Shown: positions 23,543 to 36,149, counted from the stretch's first letter. The stretch is 64,000 nucleotides of DNA from Citrobacter amalonaticus (GCA_028994555.1 JARDVN010000001.1:2232001-2296000); one strand, 5' to 3'. The notes: generated by a model not told the origin, from the sequence alone. Made by a program: numbers and translations.

Positions 23543-26500
23543 TTATTCCACGGCAAACATCCGATCGAGCTTGCTGTAGCCCAGGCCGTTAATCTTCTTC
23601 ACCTTGATCTGCACCGGAATCCGTTCTTTCATCGCTTCTACATGGCTAATCACCCCAATGGTTTTTCCGCTGGCGTTGAGCGCATCCAGCGCATCAAGGG
23701 CGGTATCCAGTGTTTCACTGTCGAGCGTGCCGAAGCCTTCATCAAGGAACAGCGAGTCAATGCGCGTTTTGTGGCTGACCAGATCGGAGAGCGCCAGCGC
23801 CAGCGCCAGACTGACCAGGAAGCTCTCGCCACCGGAAAGGGTACGGGTATCGCGCACGGCGTCGGCCTGCCAGGTATCAACCACCTCCAGTTCCAGCGCT
23901 TCACTGGCTTTGCGCTGTAACAGATAACGGCCATGCAGGCGGGTCAACTGGTTGTTCGCCAGCCAGACCAGATTATCCAGCGTTAGCCCCTGAGCAAACT
24001 TACGGAACTTATCGCCCTCTTTAGAGCCGATCAGCGTATTCAGATACCCCCCAGTCCTCAACCTGTTGCATTGCATCGCTGATTTTCTGCATTAACGCCT
24101 GCTGATGTTGGCGGTTATCGCTATCCTGTTTAAGCTGCTGGCGAATCTCGCCCTGACGCGTGGCGTTGTCGCGCACCCGATCGTTAAGCTGTGCCACGGC
24201 TTGCTGAATATTTTCGACCGACTGCGCGAGGTCCAGTCCTGCCGGTGGCTGTTGTTGATGCGTCGCCAGCGCCTGGGCTGACTGCGTGGCGAGTGTCTGC
24301 GCCTGTTGAAGCTGGTTTTCCAGCGACTGCTTCAGTTGTTCCAGACGCGTGATGGCCTCGTCATCCAGCAGCGCGGCAAGAAACGCTGCCTGATCGACAA
24401 ACCGACTCTGCGCCAGCGCGGCATCAAACTGCGCCTGCGCGTCGGCGGCGCGCTGAGTCTCCTGCCGCTCCTGTTGTTGTAACGTCTGTAACTGACTCAT
24501 CAGCGACAGACACTCATCATGAACCTGACGCCAGTTTTCCAGCGATACGCTTTCATCATCCTCAACGTCGATATCTGCGACAGGTAGTGTCTCGAGCAGC
24601 GGGGTGAGTTGCGCGATCTGCGCCTGTAACGCCGTCAATTCCGTCTGCCGCTGTTGCCACGTTTGTGCCTCTGCCGCGCGCGCGTCTAACCACGCTTCCT
24701 CGAAGCCTTCCTCAGGAAGTGACAACGTATAGCGGCTTAACTGTGCTGTCAGCGTCGCCTGGCGCTGGTCGATTTGCTGGCGGTACTGCGCCACCTGCTG
24801 CGCATGGGCGGTAATTTGCGCCTGTAGGTCATGGCGCTGGCTAAGCTGGTAGAGCTGTTGTTCGTGCTCGTCCTGTGCCGTCAGCCAGGGTTGAATATCA
24901 TCCTGCGGTTGTAACGTGATTTTCAGAGCGCCGATCGTGGTCTGCCACTGTTGAGTGAGCGCTTGCTCCTCTTTAGCCAGCGTCTGCGCTTCGCTTTCGT
25001 CACGCTGTCGCTGTTGGTTTAACGCTTCCGACTGCCCACGCAAGGCGGCGCCTTCGTCCGCCAGCGCTTTAACCTCTTTTTCTAACGCATCACGCCGTGC
25101 CTGATTAACTCCGGGCTCAAGCGCCTGATATGCCGCGACAGCAGGATGAGTGGTTGAACCGCAAAGCGGGCAGGGCTGACCTGCCTGTAACAGTGCACGC
25201 TGGTTTTCCAGATCTTTGATTCGCGCTTCCTGTTCACAAAGGGTTTTAACATCCTGATACTGCTGATGTTTATCTTTATACTGCTGACGTTTTGCCTCCA
25301 GCAGGGTATTGAGTCGGGCGAGTTCCTGTTGATTATGCGCCATCGCCGCCTGTAGCTGGCGCAGACGTGTCAGTCGGGGAACAATCTGCCCGTGGAGGGA
25401 AAGCAACTGCTGGCGCAGAGGGCGCTGTTTCGCGTGCTGCGCCAGCGCCGTTGTGACCTCATCCGCCGTCAGGTTTAGCGCCACTGGCGGCAGTGCTTCC
25501 AGCTTACGGCTATCGTTTATCTGCTGTTGCTGCCATTTTGCCAGTTGCGCCTTATCGCTGACTTGCTGAGCAAAAAAGGGCGCGCCATCCTCCTGACTCG
25601 TTGCTCCACAGGCGAAAGCGATCGTGTTCGTTTAGCCACTCGTTCAGCGTCTGCTGGGTAGTGAGCAGAGCGATGGATTGCCGCTCTGCCAGGCGGCGGA
25701 TGTGATTGCGCAGTGTGAATCTACTCTGTAAGCGAGCATTTACTTCGTTAATCTGCTGACGCGTGCGGGAAACAGTAGCGGATTGCTCCTGAATGCGATC
25801 CCATAGCGGGCGCAACGCTCTGGCAGGCTGTGCGAGGCTGAGGGTGGCCAGCTGTGGCTGGGCGTTTTCCAGCGCTTCCTGTGCAGCCCGCTGCGCCAAC
25901 TGCCGCTGGTTCGCGTCGGCCTGCAATTCGTGTTGTCGCGTCAGCCAGTTCAGTTGCTGTTGTCCGGTCTGCTGTTGGGCAAGCAGTTGTTTTTCTTCGT
26001 CAGTGAGCGCCTGCAAACTTTCTGTCAGCGTCTGCAACGCCTCTGGCGCTAACAGTGCGACGCCGCTGGCCTGCGCCTGTAATTTTTCCAGTTCGGTACG
26101 CGCGATTTTATGCTGCTCAAAAACCTGGGCGGAGATCTGGCCGTAAATTTCCGTACCGGTCAATTCCTCCAGCAGCTCCGCGCGTTCCTTTGGCTTCGCA
26201 TTGAGGAAGGCGGCGAACTGTCCCTGCGAGAGCAGCATCGAGCGGGTAAAACGACCGTAATCCAGCCCGGTCAGTTCTGCCGTCATTTCCAGTTTGTCTT
26301 TCACTTTATCGGCAAGGATTTTCCCGTCGGCGCAGCGTGCAAGCTCCACGCGTGGCACCTGCAAATTGCCGTCGGGCTGGTTGCGCGCACGGTTCTGGCA
26401 CCAGAATGCCCGATACGCTTCCCCTTTCACTTCAAACTCCACTTCCGCCAGGCACTCCGCGGTATCACGGGTCATCAGATCGTTCTGCGATTGCGACACG

Positions 26501-26688
26501 GTATTCAGGCGCGGCGTCTCGTGGTATAGCGCCAGGCAAATCGCGTCGAGCAGCGTGGTTTTGCCTGCTCCGGTAGGCCCAGTAATGGCAAACAGGCCGT
26601 TGCTGGCAAAGGGTTCCACCGTGAAATCGACCTTCCATTCTCCTTTCAGCGAGTTGAGGTTTTTCAGGCGCAGACTGAGAATCTTCAT
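23543..26688 (-). CDS. sbcC: SbcC, ATPase subunit of the SbcCD nuclease (frame interrupted twice)
   Basis: SbcC is the SMC-like subunit of the SbcCD (Rad50/Mre11-type) nuclease that cuts DNA hairpins and blocked ends. Walker [10 protein letters not shown] lies near residue 35, a long coiled coil follows, the zinc hook CPLC sits in the middle, and the C-terminus has signature LSGGES and Walker [13 protein letters not shown]. Breaks occur at the A run 25572-25577 (six, ALFAQQ needs five) and the C run 24047-24052 (six, EDWGYLN needs five). Corrected length is 1047 aa. Its start overlaps the sbcD stop (ATGA). Confidence 0.95.
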
Positions 26689-27888
26689 GCCTCATGCTCC
26701 CCGGACAGTGTTTGTAGTGTGCAGTGAAAAAGTGATGTCAGGCGTTCGCACTGTGGAGGTTCAAGGGCTTCGAGCGCGAGTCGGCGGGCAAAAACCTCAT
26801 CCACGCTCAGCTCGCTCAGCGTTTCACGGCGTTCGTTACTCAACATGCGTTCGCGCTGCTCCCGACTGTGGCGAACTAACAGCACCTCAACGGGCAGCGT
26901 TTCCGTTAGCGCCTGAATTTTGCGCTGCATATCATGCAGATACTCATCCGTGGTGATTTCGATATCCAGCCAGACCGGAGGGTTCCGATCGCTATCACGC
27001 CACTGTTCCAGTTGTTCGGTAATGGCAACGAGATCGCCTTTTAATACTGCCAGTGGTTGGGTGACCGGAACGGTGAGCGCCTCGACGCTGGCTAACTTGC
27101 CGTCCTGGAAGTCCACCCGATACACGTATTTGCTTTTGCCGCATTCGTCAAAGCTCAGCGCGAGGGGGGGACCCGCAGTAGCGGATATGTTCTGTGCCGC
27201 CAATTTTCTGCGCCCGGTGGATGTGGCCCAGGGCGATATAATCGGCAGGCGGGAAATTCTGCGCCGGGAAAGCATCCAGCGTACCAATATAAATGTCACG
27301 GACGGCGTCACTTTTGCTGGCGCCCACGGTAGTGAGATGACCCGTGGCGATAATCGGCAGAGCGCGATCGCCGCGCAGCGCGCAGGCGGCGTCATATTGT
27401 TGCTGGTAGTATTCCGTGATGGCCCCCAGCAGATGCTGCTGCTTCTCTGTACCAGACAGCCCAGCCTGGCTGCTGATAATGTCGCGTGGGCGTAAAAACG
27501 GTACCGGGCACAGCACCGCGCCAGGTTGGCCGTCGCGACGATTCAGGATTTGGGGAGCATGGCCGGCGCTGGCGACCACTGTGGTATTGAGAAACGCCAG
27601 TATTTCTCGAGATTCATTCAGGGTAGCGACGGAGTCATGATTTCCAGCCAACACCACCAGATGACAGCCCGTTTGCTGTAGGTTGACCACAAAACGGTTA
27701 TAGAGCTCACGGGCATAGCTTGGCGGTGAGCCGGTATCGAAAATGTCGCCCGCCACGATGATCGCATCCACTTGCTGCTCAACCGCCGTTTCCAGCAGCC
27801 AGTCGAGAAAGGCCTGATGTTCAGCGGCGCGGCTTTTGCTGTAAAAATTTTGTCCAAGATGCCAGTCAGAGGTGTGAAGGATGCGCAT
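26685..27888 (-). CDS. sbcD: SbcD, nuclease subunit of SbcCD (frame interrupted)
   Basis: SbcD is the Mre11-like metallophosphoesterase partner of SbcC. The phosphodiesterase motifs are [17 protein letters not shown] and AGNHDS in the first 90 residues, then TGHLT and ALGHIHR. The G run 27164-27170 has seven bases where six are needed ([12 protein letters not shown]). The corrected protein is 400 aa as in K-12. I chose the start at 27888 (MRILHTSDW). It is co-transcribed with sbcC and divergent from phoB. Confidence 0.95.
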
Positions 27889-28000
27889 AACGGTTCCATG
27901 GCAAAAAAGCATAAAGGGGATTATAACCATTCGGGGGGCTGTAATATCTCGTTTATCGGGTGTCATAAATCAACAACCTAAGGTTAACGTCAGCACGCAT

Positions 28001-28028
28001 TTTCATAAATCTGTCATAAAACTGACGC
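28001..28028 (+). promoter_or_regulatory. Pho boxes of phoB
   Basis: TTTCATAAATCTGTCAT (28001-28017) and CTGTCATAAAACTGACGC (28011-28028) form overlapping 11-bp direct repeats, as in the autoregulated E. coli phoB promoter. They lie about 60 bp before the phoB ATG. Confidence 0.9.
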
Positions 28029-28085
28029 ATAATGACGCCGCATTAAGACTGATGATGACAAGCAACTTATATAACAGGGCAAATC

Positions 28086-28775
28086 ATGGCGAGACGTATT
28101 CTGGTCGTAGAAGATGAAGCTCCAATTCGCGAAATGGTCTGTTTCGTGCTTGAGCAAAATGGCTTTCAACCCGTTGAAGCTGAAGATTATGACAGTGCGG
28201 TGAACCAGCTTAATGAACCCTGGCCGGATTTGATCCTCCTTGACTGGATGTTGCCCGGCGGTTCTGGTCTACAGTTTATTAAACACCTCAAGCGCGAAGC
28301 GATGACCCGGGATATCCCGGTTATGATGCTGACCGCCAGAGGGGAAGAAGAGGATCGGGTGCGCGGCCTGGAAACTGGCGCGGACGACTACATTACCAAA
28401 CCGTTCTCGCCGAAAGAGCTGGTTGCCCGCATCAAAGCGGTGATGCGCCGGATTTCACCGATGGCGGTGGAAGAGGTTATTGAGATGCAGGGGCTGAGCC
28501 TGGATCCGACCTCGCATCGCGTGATGACCGGTGAAAACCCGCTCGATATGGGGCCGACGGAATTTAAACTTCTGCATTTCTTTATGACGCATCCTGAGCG
28601 GGTTTACAGTCGTGAACAACTGCTGAATCACGTCTGGGGCACCAATGTCTATGTTGAGGATCGCACCGTCGATGTGCACATTCGCCGTCTGCGCAAGGCG
28701 CTAGAAACCAGTGGCCACGATCGGATGGTGCAGACGGTTCGCGGGACTGGGTATCGTTTTTCGACCCGTTTTTGA
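28086..28775 (+). CDS. phoB: PhoB phosphate-regulon response regulator
   Basis: PhoB is an OmpR-family activator of the Pho regulon. The 229-aa protein has a receiver domain with phospho-acceptor D53 ([11 protein letters not shown]), acidic pocket E9-D10-E11 and K105 (YITKPFSP). A C-terminal winged helix (about 130-229, [12 protein letters not shown]...VRGTGYRFS) binds Pho boxes. It is intact. phoR follows after 41 bp. Confidence 0.97.
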   Translation: MARRILVVEDEAPIREMVCFVLEQNGFQPVEAEDYDSAVNQLNEPWPDLILLDWMLPGGSGLQFIKHLKREAMTRDIPVMMLTARGEEEDRVRGLETGADDYITKPFSPKELVARIKAVMRRISPMAVEEVIEMQGLSLDPTSHRVMTGENPLDMGPTEFKLLHFFMTHPERVYSREQLLNHVWGTNVYVEDRTVDVHIRRLRKALETSGHDRMVQTVRGTGYRFSTRF

Positions 28776-28816
28776 AAGGCAAGAATAAGAGCCTGGCTCT
28801 GAAGGGAGAGTGACCC

Positions 28817-30114
28817 GTGCTGGAACGGCTGTCATGGAAAAGGCTGGTGCTGGAGCTGATATTTTGCTGTATCCCGGCCTTGATCCTAAGTGCATTTTTG
28901 GGTTACCTGCCCTGGTTTTTACTGGCATCGGTAACAGGACTGCTTATCTGGCATTTCTGGAATTTATTGCGCCTCTCATGGTGGCTGTGGGTCGACAGAA
29001 GCATGACGCCGCCGCCGGGACGAGGCAGTTGGGAACCGCTATTGTACGGCTTGCATCAGATGCAACTGCGCAATAAAAAAGCGCCGTCGCGAGTTGGGCA
29101 ATCTGATTAAACGCTTTCGCAGCGGAGCAGAGTCGCTGCCCGATGCAGTGGTGTTGACCACCGAAGAGGGTGGGATCTTCTGGTGTAACGGCCTGGCGCA
29201 ACAGGTGCTGGGTTTACGCTGGCCAGACGACAGCGGACAGAATATCCTGAACCTGCTGCGCTACCCGGAGTTCACGCAGTATCTTAAGCTGCGGGATTTC
29301 AGCAGACCGTTAAATCTGGTGCTCAACACCGGCCGGCATCTGGAAATTCGCGTCATGCCGTATACCGATAAGCAATTGCTGATGGTGGCGCGTGATATGA
29401 CACAGATGCATCAGCTTGAAGGTGCGAGACGCAATTTCTTCGCCAACGTGAGCCACGAGCTGCGTACCCCGCTGACGGTGTTGCAGGGCTATCTTGAGAT
29501 GATGCACGAGCAGCAACTGGAAGGCGCCACGCGTGAAAAAGCATTGCTGACGATGCGTGACCAGACCTCGCGCATGGAAGGGCTGGTGAAGCAGTTGTTG
29601 ACGCTGTCGAAAATTGAAGCCGCGCCGACGCTTTTGCTCAATGAGCAGGTTGATGTTCCGATGATGCTGCACATGGTTGAACGCGAAGCGCAGACGCTCA
29701 GCCAGCAGAAGCATACGTTCCACTTTGAGGTGGATAACCAGCTCAAAGTGCTGGGGAATGAAGAACAACTGCGTAGTGCGATGTCGAACCTGGTTTATAA
29801 CGCGGTAAACCATACGCCAGCGGGAACGCATGTTATCGTGCGTTGGCATCGTGTGCCGCACGGCGCGGAGTTTAGCGTGGAGGATAACGGGCCGGGTATT
29901 GCGCCGGAACATATCCCGCGCTTAACGGAGCGTTTTTATCGGGTAGATAAAGCGCGATCGCGACAAACGGGCGGCAGTGGCCTGGGGCTGGCTATCGTAA
30001 AACACGCGGTGAATCATCACGAAAGCCGCCTGAATATCGACAGTCAACCGGGCAGAGGGACGCGCTTTAGTTTTGTGCTGCCGGAACGATTAATTGCCAA
30101 AAAAAAGTGCTTAA
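28817..30114 (+). CDS. phoR: PhoR phosphate sensor kinase (frame interrupted twice)
   Basis: PhoR phosphorylates PhoB when phosphate is scarce, under control of PstSCAB-PhoU. It has two N-terminal transmembrane segments, a PAS domain (about 96-190), the DHp motif [11 protein letters not shown] with the phospho-His, and an ATPase domain ([29 protein letters not shown]). A6 at 29075-29080 should be A5 ([11 protein letters not shown]), and A8 at 30099-30106 should be A7. The second correction moves the stop from 30143 to 30114 (LIAKKSA). Both together give 431 aa, exactly the K-12 length. Confidence 0.95.
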
Positions 30115-30139
30115 AGTACAATCGTAAGGTTTTCTTTCC

Positions 30140-30170
30140 ATAAGCCAGCCAATGCTGGCTTATTTTCTTT
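30140..30170 (+). terminator. Terminator after phoBR
   Basis: ATAAGCCAGC (30140-30149) pairs perfectly with GCTGGCTTAT (30154-30163) around CAAT, followed by TTTCTTT. Confidence 0.85.
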
Positions 30171-30520
30171 GCGGCTAAGATAAGTCTGCTGAATTAATTA
30201 ACGTCTGGTTGTTTTTTGTTCGCATGATAAGCCAGGACTTTTCCGGATGAATGGTGTTTTATACTGATGTATAATTTGATATCGCTATAATCTTCCAGTT
30301 TTTAGATCCCACCTTGCTTTAAAACGTTATAAGCGTTTAAATTGCGCCCCAGATGCTGTCAGACTGACTGTATTCAGGCGGTAAATCGAAAAACTATTCT
30401 TTGCTTTCCAGGTTATGGGATATATCCCTCTGGAATGGCTTAAAAAAACCGCTGTTTCTTCCCACAGGGAAAGACAATAAGTCACTTTAATCAACACCAC
30501 ATCCACAGGCCGTAAGCTTT
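30171..30520. other. Intergenic region phoR-brnQ
   Basis: After the phoBR terminator these 350 bp form an AT-rich leader before brnQ. I see no protein gene. The brnQ promoter must be here, but I could not assign its elements confidently. Confidence 0.5.
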
Positions 30521-31841
30521 ATGACCCATCAGTTAAAATCGCGCGATATCATTGCGCTGGGCTTTATGACTTTTGCGCTGTTCGTCGGCGCAGGGAACAT
30601 CATCTTTCCTCCAATGGTTGGTTTGCAGGCCGGCGAAAACGTCTGGATAGCAGCTTTCGGCTTTCTGATCACCGCTGTTGGCCTACCGGTGCTGACCGTT
30701 ATCGCGCTGGCGAAAGTGGGCGGGGGGTGTCGATAGTCTGAGCACGCCAATCGGTAAAGTCGCAGGCGTACTGCTGGCGACCGTCTGCTATCTGGCCGTC
30801 GGGCCATTATTCGCCACCCCGCGTACTGCGACGGTCTCTTTTGAAGTGGGCATTGCGCCGTTGACCGGCGACTCGACGCTGCCGCTGTTGATCTACAGCG
30901 TGGTCTACTTCGCGATTGTCATTCTGGTGTCGCTCTATCCGGGCAAACTGCTGGATACCGTGGGTAACTTCCTGGCGCCATTGAAGATTCTGGCGCTGAT
31001 TGTGCTCTCCGTTGCGGCCATCATCTGGCCTGCCGGCCCGATCAGCCATGCGATGGAAGCGTACCAGACCGCTGCGTTCTCCAATGGTTTCGTTAACGGT
31101 TACCTGACGATGGATACGCTGGGCGCGATGGTCTTTGGTATCGTTATTGTTAACGCGGCGCGTTCTCGCGGCGTGACCGAAGCGCGTCTGTTGACCCGTT
31201 ATACCGTCTGGGCTGGCCTGATGGCAGGCGTAGGATTAACGCTGCTGTACCTGGCGCTGTTCCGTCTCGGATCTGACAGCGCCACGCTGGTCGATCAGTC
31301 GGCGAACGGCGCGGCAATCCTGCATGCCTATGTTCAGCACACCTTTGGCGGTGCGGGCAGCCTGCTGCTGGCGGCACTGATCTTTATCGCCTGTCTGGTG
31401 ACGGCGGTCGGTCTGACCTGCGCCTGCGCGGAGTTCTTCGCCCAGTATGTGCCGCTCTCCTACCGCACGCTGGTGTTCATTCTTGGCGGCTTCTCGATGG
31501 TGGTGTCCAACCTGGGGCTTAGCCATCTGATTCAGATCTCTATTCCGGTACTGACGGCCATCTACCCGCCATGTATCGCACTGGTTGTATTAAGTTTTAC
31601 CCGTTCATGGTGGCATAATTCGACCCGCGTTATCGCACCGGCAATGTTTATCAGCCTGATTTTTGGTATCCTTGATGGTATTAAAGCATCGGCAATCGGC
31701 GACGTGTTACCGGCCTGGACCCAGCGCCTACCGCTGGCGGAACAAGGTCTGGCGTGGTTAATGCCCACTGTCGTGATGGTGGTCCTGGCGGTTATCTGGG
31801 ATCGCGCAGCGGGTCGACAGGTGACCTCCAGCGCACACTAA
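30521..31841 (+). CDS. brnQ: BrnQ branched-chain amino acid transporter (frame interrupted)
   Basis: BrnQ is a sodium-coupled inner-membrane carrier for Leu, Ile and Val (LIVCS family) with about 12 hydrophobic helices. The N-terminus [20 protein letters not shown] is diagnostic. The G run 30722-30727 has six bases where KVGGGVDSLS needs five. Corrected, it is 439 aa as in K-12. A strong terminator follows. Confidence 0.95.
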
Positions 31842-31861
31842 GATTGCGGGAAAAGTGTTTT

Positions 31862-31895
31862 AACCACGGGGCTATTACTGGCCCCGTGGTTTTTT
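31862..31895 (+). terminator. Strong terminator after brnQ
   Basis: AACCACGGGGC (31862-31872) pairs with GCCCCGTGGTT (31881-31891) over an 8-base loop, followed by a run of T to 31895. Confidence 0.92.
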
Positions 31896-31919
31896 ATTGT
31901 GTTGATGGGTTAGGAATCG

Positions 31920-33294
31920 ATGGAAAGTAATAACAAGCTGAAGCGTGGGCTAAGCACCCGACACATTCGCTTTATGGCCCTGGGCTCAGCCATTGGCACC
32001 GGGCTGTTTTATGGCTCTGCGGATGCCATCAAAATGGCCGGGCCGAGCGTGCTGCTGGCCTACATCATTGGCGGCGTGGCGGCCTATATCATTATGCGCG
32101 CGTTGGGGGAAATGTCGGTACACAACCCTTCCGCCAGTTCATTTTCGCGCTATGCGCAGGAAAACCTCGGCCCACTCGCGGGTTACATCACCGGCTGGAC
32201 CTACTGCTTTGAAATCCTGATTGTCGCTATTGCTGACGTGACCGCATTCGGTATCTATATGGGCGTCTGGTTCCCGACGGTGCCGCACTGGATCTGGGTG
32301 CTCAGCGTGGTGCTGATCATCTGTGCCATCAACCTGATGAGCGTGAAAGTATTTGGTGAGCTGGAATTCTGGTTCTCCTTCTTTAAAGTCGCCACCATCA
32401 TCATCATGATTGTGGCAGGCTTTGGGATCATCATCTGGGGGATTGGCAACGGCGGGCAACCGACCGGGATCCATAACCTGTGGAGTAACGGCGGTTTCTT
32501 CAGCAACGGCTGGCTGGGGATGGTGATGTCGCTGCAGATGGTGATGTTTGCCTACGGCGGTATTGAAATCATCGGTATCACTGCCGGTGAAGCGAAAGAT
32601 CCGGAAAAATCTATTCCACGCGCCATTAACTCGGTGCCAATGCGTATTCTGGTGTTCTACGTAGGGACGCTGTTCGTCATTATGTCTATCTACCCGTGGA
32701 ACCAGGTGGGAACCGACGGTAGCCCGTTTGTGCTGACCTTCCAGCATCTCGGTATTACCTTTGCCGCCAGTATTCTCAACTTTGTGGTACTCACCGCGTC
32801 ACTGTCAGCAATCAACTCTGACGTCTTTGGCGTCGGTCGTATGCTGCACGGGATGGCGGAGCAGGGGAGTGCGCCGAAAGTGTTCGCCAAAACCTCGCGT
32901 CGGGGGGATCCCGTGGGTCACGGTTATGGTGATGACTATCGCGCTGCTGTTTGCGGTGTATCTGAACTACATCATGCCGGAGAACGTCTTCCTGGTGATT
33001 GCTTCGCTGGCAACCTTCGCGACGGTCTGGGTGTGGATTATGATCCTGCTGTCGCAAATCGCTTTCCGTCGTCGTCTGCCGCCGGAAGAGGTGAAAGCGC
33101 TGAAGTTTAAAGTACCAGGCGGTGTGGCAACGACCATTGCGGGCCTGATTTTTCTCGTCTTTATCATTGGGCTGATTGGCTATCATCCTGACACCCGCAT
33201 CTCGCTGTATGTGGGGTGTGGCTGGATTGTTCTGCTGATGATTGGCTGGATTTTCAAACGTCGCCACGATCGCCAGATGGCGCAAGTGCAGTAA
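31920..33294 (+). CDS. proY: ProY, APC-family amino acid permease (frame interrupted)
   Basis: ProY is a 12-helix permease of the amino acid transporter (AAT/APC) family, a cryptic proline transporter in Salmonella. The family N-terminus [20 protein letters not shown] and the GEMSVHNP block are present. The G run 32902-32907 is six where SRRGIPWVTV needs five. The corrected protein is 457 aa as in K-12. It follows brnQ but is separated from it by a terminator. Confidence 0.94.
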
Positions 33295-33300
33295 TGTTGT

Positions 33301-33327
33301 ACCGGGTGGCGCGAATGCCATCCGGTC
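33301..33327. repeat. REP-like hairpin
   Basis: ACCGGGTGGCG with the inverted partner GCCATCCGGT just after the proY stop fits a degenerate REP element. Confidence 0.5.
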
Positions 33328-33331
33328 ATTT

Positions 33332-33356
33332 CTCCTCCCCCCGAACTCCTCCCCCC
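33332..33356 (-). promoter_or_regulatory. Tandem MalT boxes before malZ
   Basis: CTCCTCCCCCC occurs twice, at 33332-33342 and 33346-33356, 14 bp apart. On the minus strand each reads GGGGAGGAG, close to the MalT box GGGGAKGAGG. malZ is a MalT-dependent gene in E. coli. The C-run lengths may be overcounted, as elsewhere in the window. Confidence 0.6.
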
Positions 33357-33433
33357 AATTAACCGTCAGATGATGAGTTATCCTGTAAATCGCTATGGCA
33401 AGGTGAGCTCATTTTCATCAAAGGGGATACGTG

Positions 33434-35252
33434 ATGTTGAACGCCTGGCACCTACCGGTTGCCCCATTTGTTAAGCAAAACAAAGACCAACTGACCATTA
33501 CGCTCTGGCTGACCGGAGAGAATCTGCCGCAGCGGGTCACGCTACGTGCGGAGAACGACAACGAAGAAACTACGCTGGTGATGCACAAACGGCGTACGCA
33601 GCCATCGCCGGGTGTGACCGCCTGGCGTGCGGCGATTGATCTTCGTAGTGGGCAACCGCGTCGACGCTACAGTTTCAAGCTGCTCTGGCACGATCGTCAG
33701 TTGTGGTTCACACCGCTTGGGTTCAGCCGTTTTCCTCCCGCGCGTCTGGAGCAATTTGCCGTGGATGCGCCAGACAGCGGACCGCAGTGGGTAGCCGATC
33801 AGGTTTTCTACCAAATCTTTCCTGACCGTTTTGCCCGCAGTTCGTCACGCGACGCACAGCAGGATAAGGTCTATTACCATCACGCCGCCGGGCAGGAGAT
33901 TGTGCTGCGTGACTGGGACGAACCGGTGACCGCGCAGGCCGGTGGATCCACGTTTTATGGCGGCGACCTCGACGGTATCAGTGAAAAACTGCCTTACCTG
34001 AAAAAACTGGGCGTCACCGCGCTGTACCTGAATCCGGTGTTCACTGCTCCGAGTGTGCATAAATACGACACCGAAGATTATCGCCATGTTGATCCGCAGT
34101 TTGGCGGCGATCACGCGTTACTGCGTCTGCGCGAGAAAACGCAGCAGCAGGGAATGCGGCTGGTGCTGGACGGCGTGTTTAACCACAGCGGCGATTCTCA
34201 TGCCTGGTTTGACCGCCACAACCGCGGCACCGGCGGCGCGTGCCATAACCCAGAATCGCCCTGGCGCGACTGGTACAGCTTTTCTCCAGACGGCGTTGCG
34301 CTGGACTGGCTGGGTTACCCCAGTCTGCCAAAACTGGATTATCAGTCCGAAAGTCTGGTCAATGAAATCTATCGCGGTGAAGACAGCGTCGTGCGTCACT
34401 GGCTGAAAGCGCCGTGGAACATGGATGGCTGGCGGCTTGATGTGGTGCATATGCTGGGAGAAGCGGGCGGTGCACGCAATAACCTTCAGCATGTCGCCGG
34501 GATCACCCAGGCGGCAAAGGAAACGCAGCCAGAAGCCTACGTCTTTGGTGAACACTTTGGTGATGCGCGACAGTGGCTGCAGGCGGATGCAGAAGATGCG
34601 GCGATGAACTACCGGGGCTTTACCTTTCCGCTATGGGGGGTTTCTGGCCAATACCGATATCTCATATGACCCGCAACAGATTGACGCGCAAACCTGTATG
34701 GCGTGGATGGAAAATTACCGCGCCGGACTTTCGCATCAGCAGCAACTGAGGATGTTCAACCAGCTCGACAGCCACGATACCGCCCGTTTCAAATCGCTGT
34801 TGGGCAAAGATGTTGCCCGCCTGCCGCTGGCGGTGGTCTGGTTGTTTAGCTGGCCCGGCGTGCCCTGTATCTATTACGGCGATGAGGTGGGACTGGATGG
34901 CAATAACGATCCCTTCTGTCGCAAGACGTTCCCCTGGCAGGCAGAAAAACAGGATGCCACATTGCTTGCCCTGTATCAGAGAATGGCAAAGCTGAGGCAT
35001 AGCATTCCGGCGCTGCGCTACGGTGGGTGCCAGGTGGTCTATGCGGAAGGTAACGTGGTGGTGTTCTTGCGCGTCTACCAGCAGCAGCGCGTGCTGGTAG
35101 CCATTAATCGCGGTGAAGCCTGTGAAGTGGTGCTCCCGGCGTCACCGCTGCTGAACGTAACAGAATGGCGTTGTAAAGAAGGAAAAGGGCAGAGGATAGA
35201 GGACGTCCTGTCGCTGCCGGCGATTTCTGCCACCCTCTGGCTGAATCACTGA
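33434..35252 (+). CDS. malZ: Maltodextrin glucosidase MalZ (frame interrupted)
   Basis: MalZ removes glucose from the reducing end of maltodextrins in the cytoplasm. An N-terminal beta-sandwich (about 1-110) precedes the GH13 barrel. The conserved GH13 blocks are [19 protein letters not shown] (nucleophile Asp), FGEHFGDAR (acid/base Glu) and [12 protein letters not shown]6 at 34635-34640 should be G5 (PLWGFLANTD). With the ATG at 33434 and the correction the protein is 605 aa. A GTG lies in frame three bases earlier; I prefer the ATG. MalT-like boxes lie upstream. Confidence 0.95.
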
Positions 35253-36149
35253 TACAACTGCGCGATGTCGCGGCTGGCAAGCAGCGTTTCCCGCCACCAG
35301 TGTTGCGCCAGCCCGTGGTTGCCATCGCGCCAGGCCATATAAGCGACATCTTTTTCGCGAAAAGAGATGACGCTTTTTTCGATCAGTTCGCCCGTGGCAA
35401 GCCACGGGCTGGCGATATGCCGCGGAAGAAACCCGCAGCCCATCCCGGCGCGCAGCAACGCCACTTTACTATGAAAATCATCGACATGGATCTGCGGCTG
35501 TTCTTCCATCAGGTTGGTTTGCAGCGGATGGCAAAAACGCGCGCTGTCGCTGATGACAATGGCGCGGTGCAGGCAGAGTTGTTCATTCGTCAATCTGTCA
35601 GAGAATGCGGCCAGCGGATGATTGGGGGCCACGACAAAAACATTATCCAGAGTGCCTAACATTTTGTAGGACCACGCCGCAGACGTCGGCGGTTCGTTAA
35701 TCGCGCCAAGAATGATATCCGCGCCATTATGCGTGAGTTCTTCCCATGACCCTGCCAGCGTGTGATACGAAAATTTAAGCAGCGTTTGTTTGTTCAGCGC
35801 GTGGAAGGCCTCAATGTGGGGTAACAGTACCTCAAAGGGGAAGGAGACATCCAGCGCAATGACCAGCTCTTTCTCCCAGCCGGAGCTCAGCTGCAGCGCC
35901 TGCTTTTCCAGATCTTTGGCTGCGCTCAGCAACAAACGCCCCTTTTCCAGCATCATCAGTCCGGTATCGGTGAATTTTGCCCGATGCCCGGAGCGGTCAA
36001 GCAGTTCGATATTGAGATCTTTTTCCAGCTTTTGAATCATATAGCTGAGCGCCGCGGGGGGTTTTAAACAACGATTCGGCTGCGGCGGCAAAAGTACCGT
36101 ATTTATCGATTGCGTCCAGAATAAGCAGAACGTCCAGATTAATGCGCAT
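35246..36149 (-). CDS. LysR-type transcriptional regulator (frame interrupted)
   Basis: The protein of 300 aa after correction begins [18 protein letters not shown]. It has an N-terminal winged helix ([22 protein letters not shown]) and a C-terminal co-inducer domain (about 90-295). G6 at 36056-36061 on the plus strand should be five (FKTPAALS). It is divergent from the hydrolase/ABM/amidohydrolase operon, the usual position of a LysR regulator relative to its target. An inverted repeat lies between them. Its last codons overlap the malZ end by 7 bp. I do not recognise a named orthologue. Confidence 0.85.
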
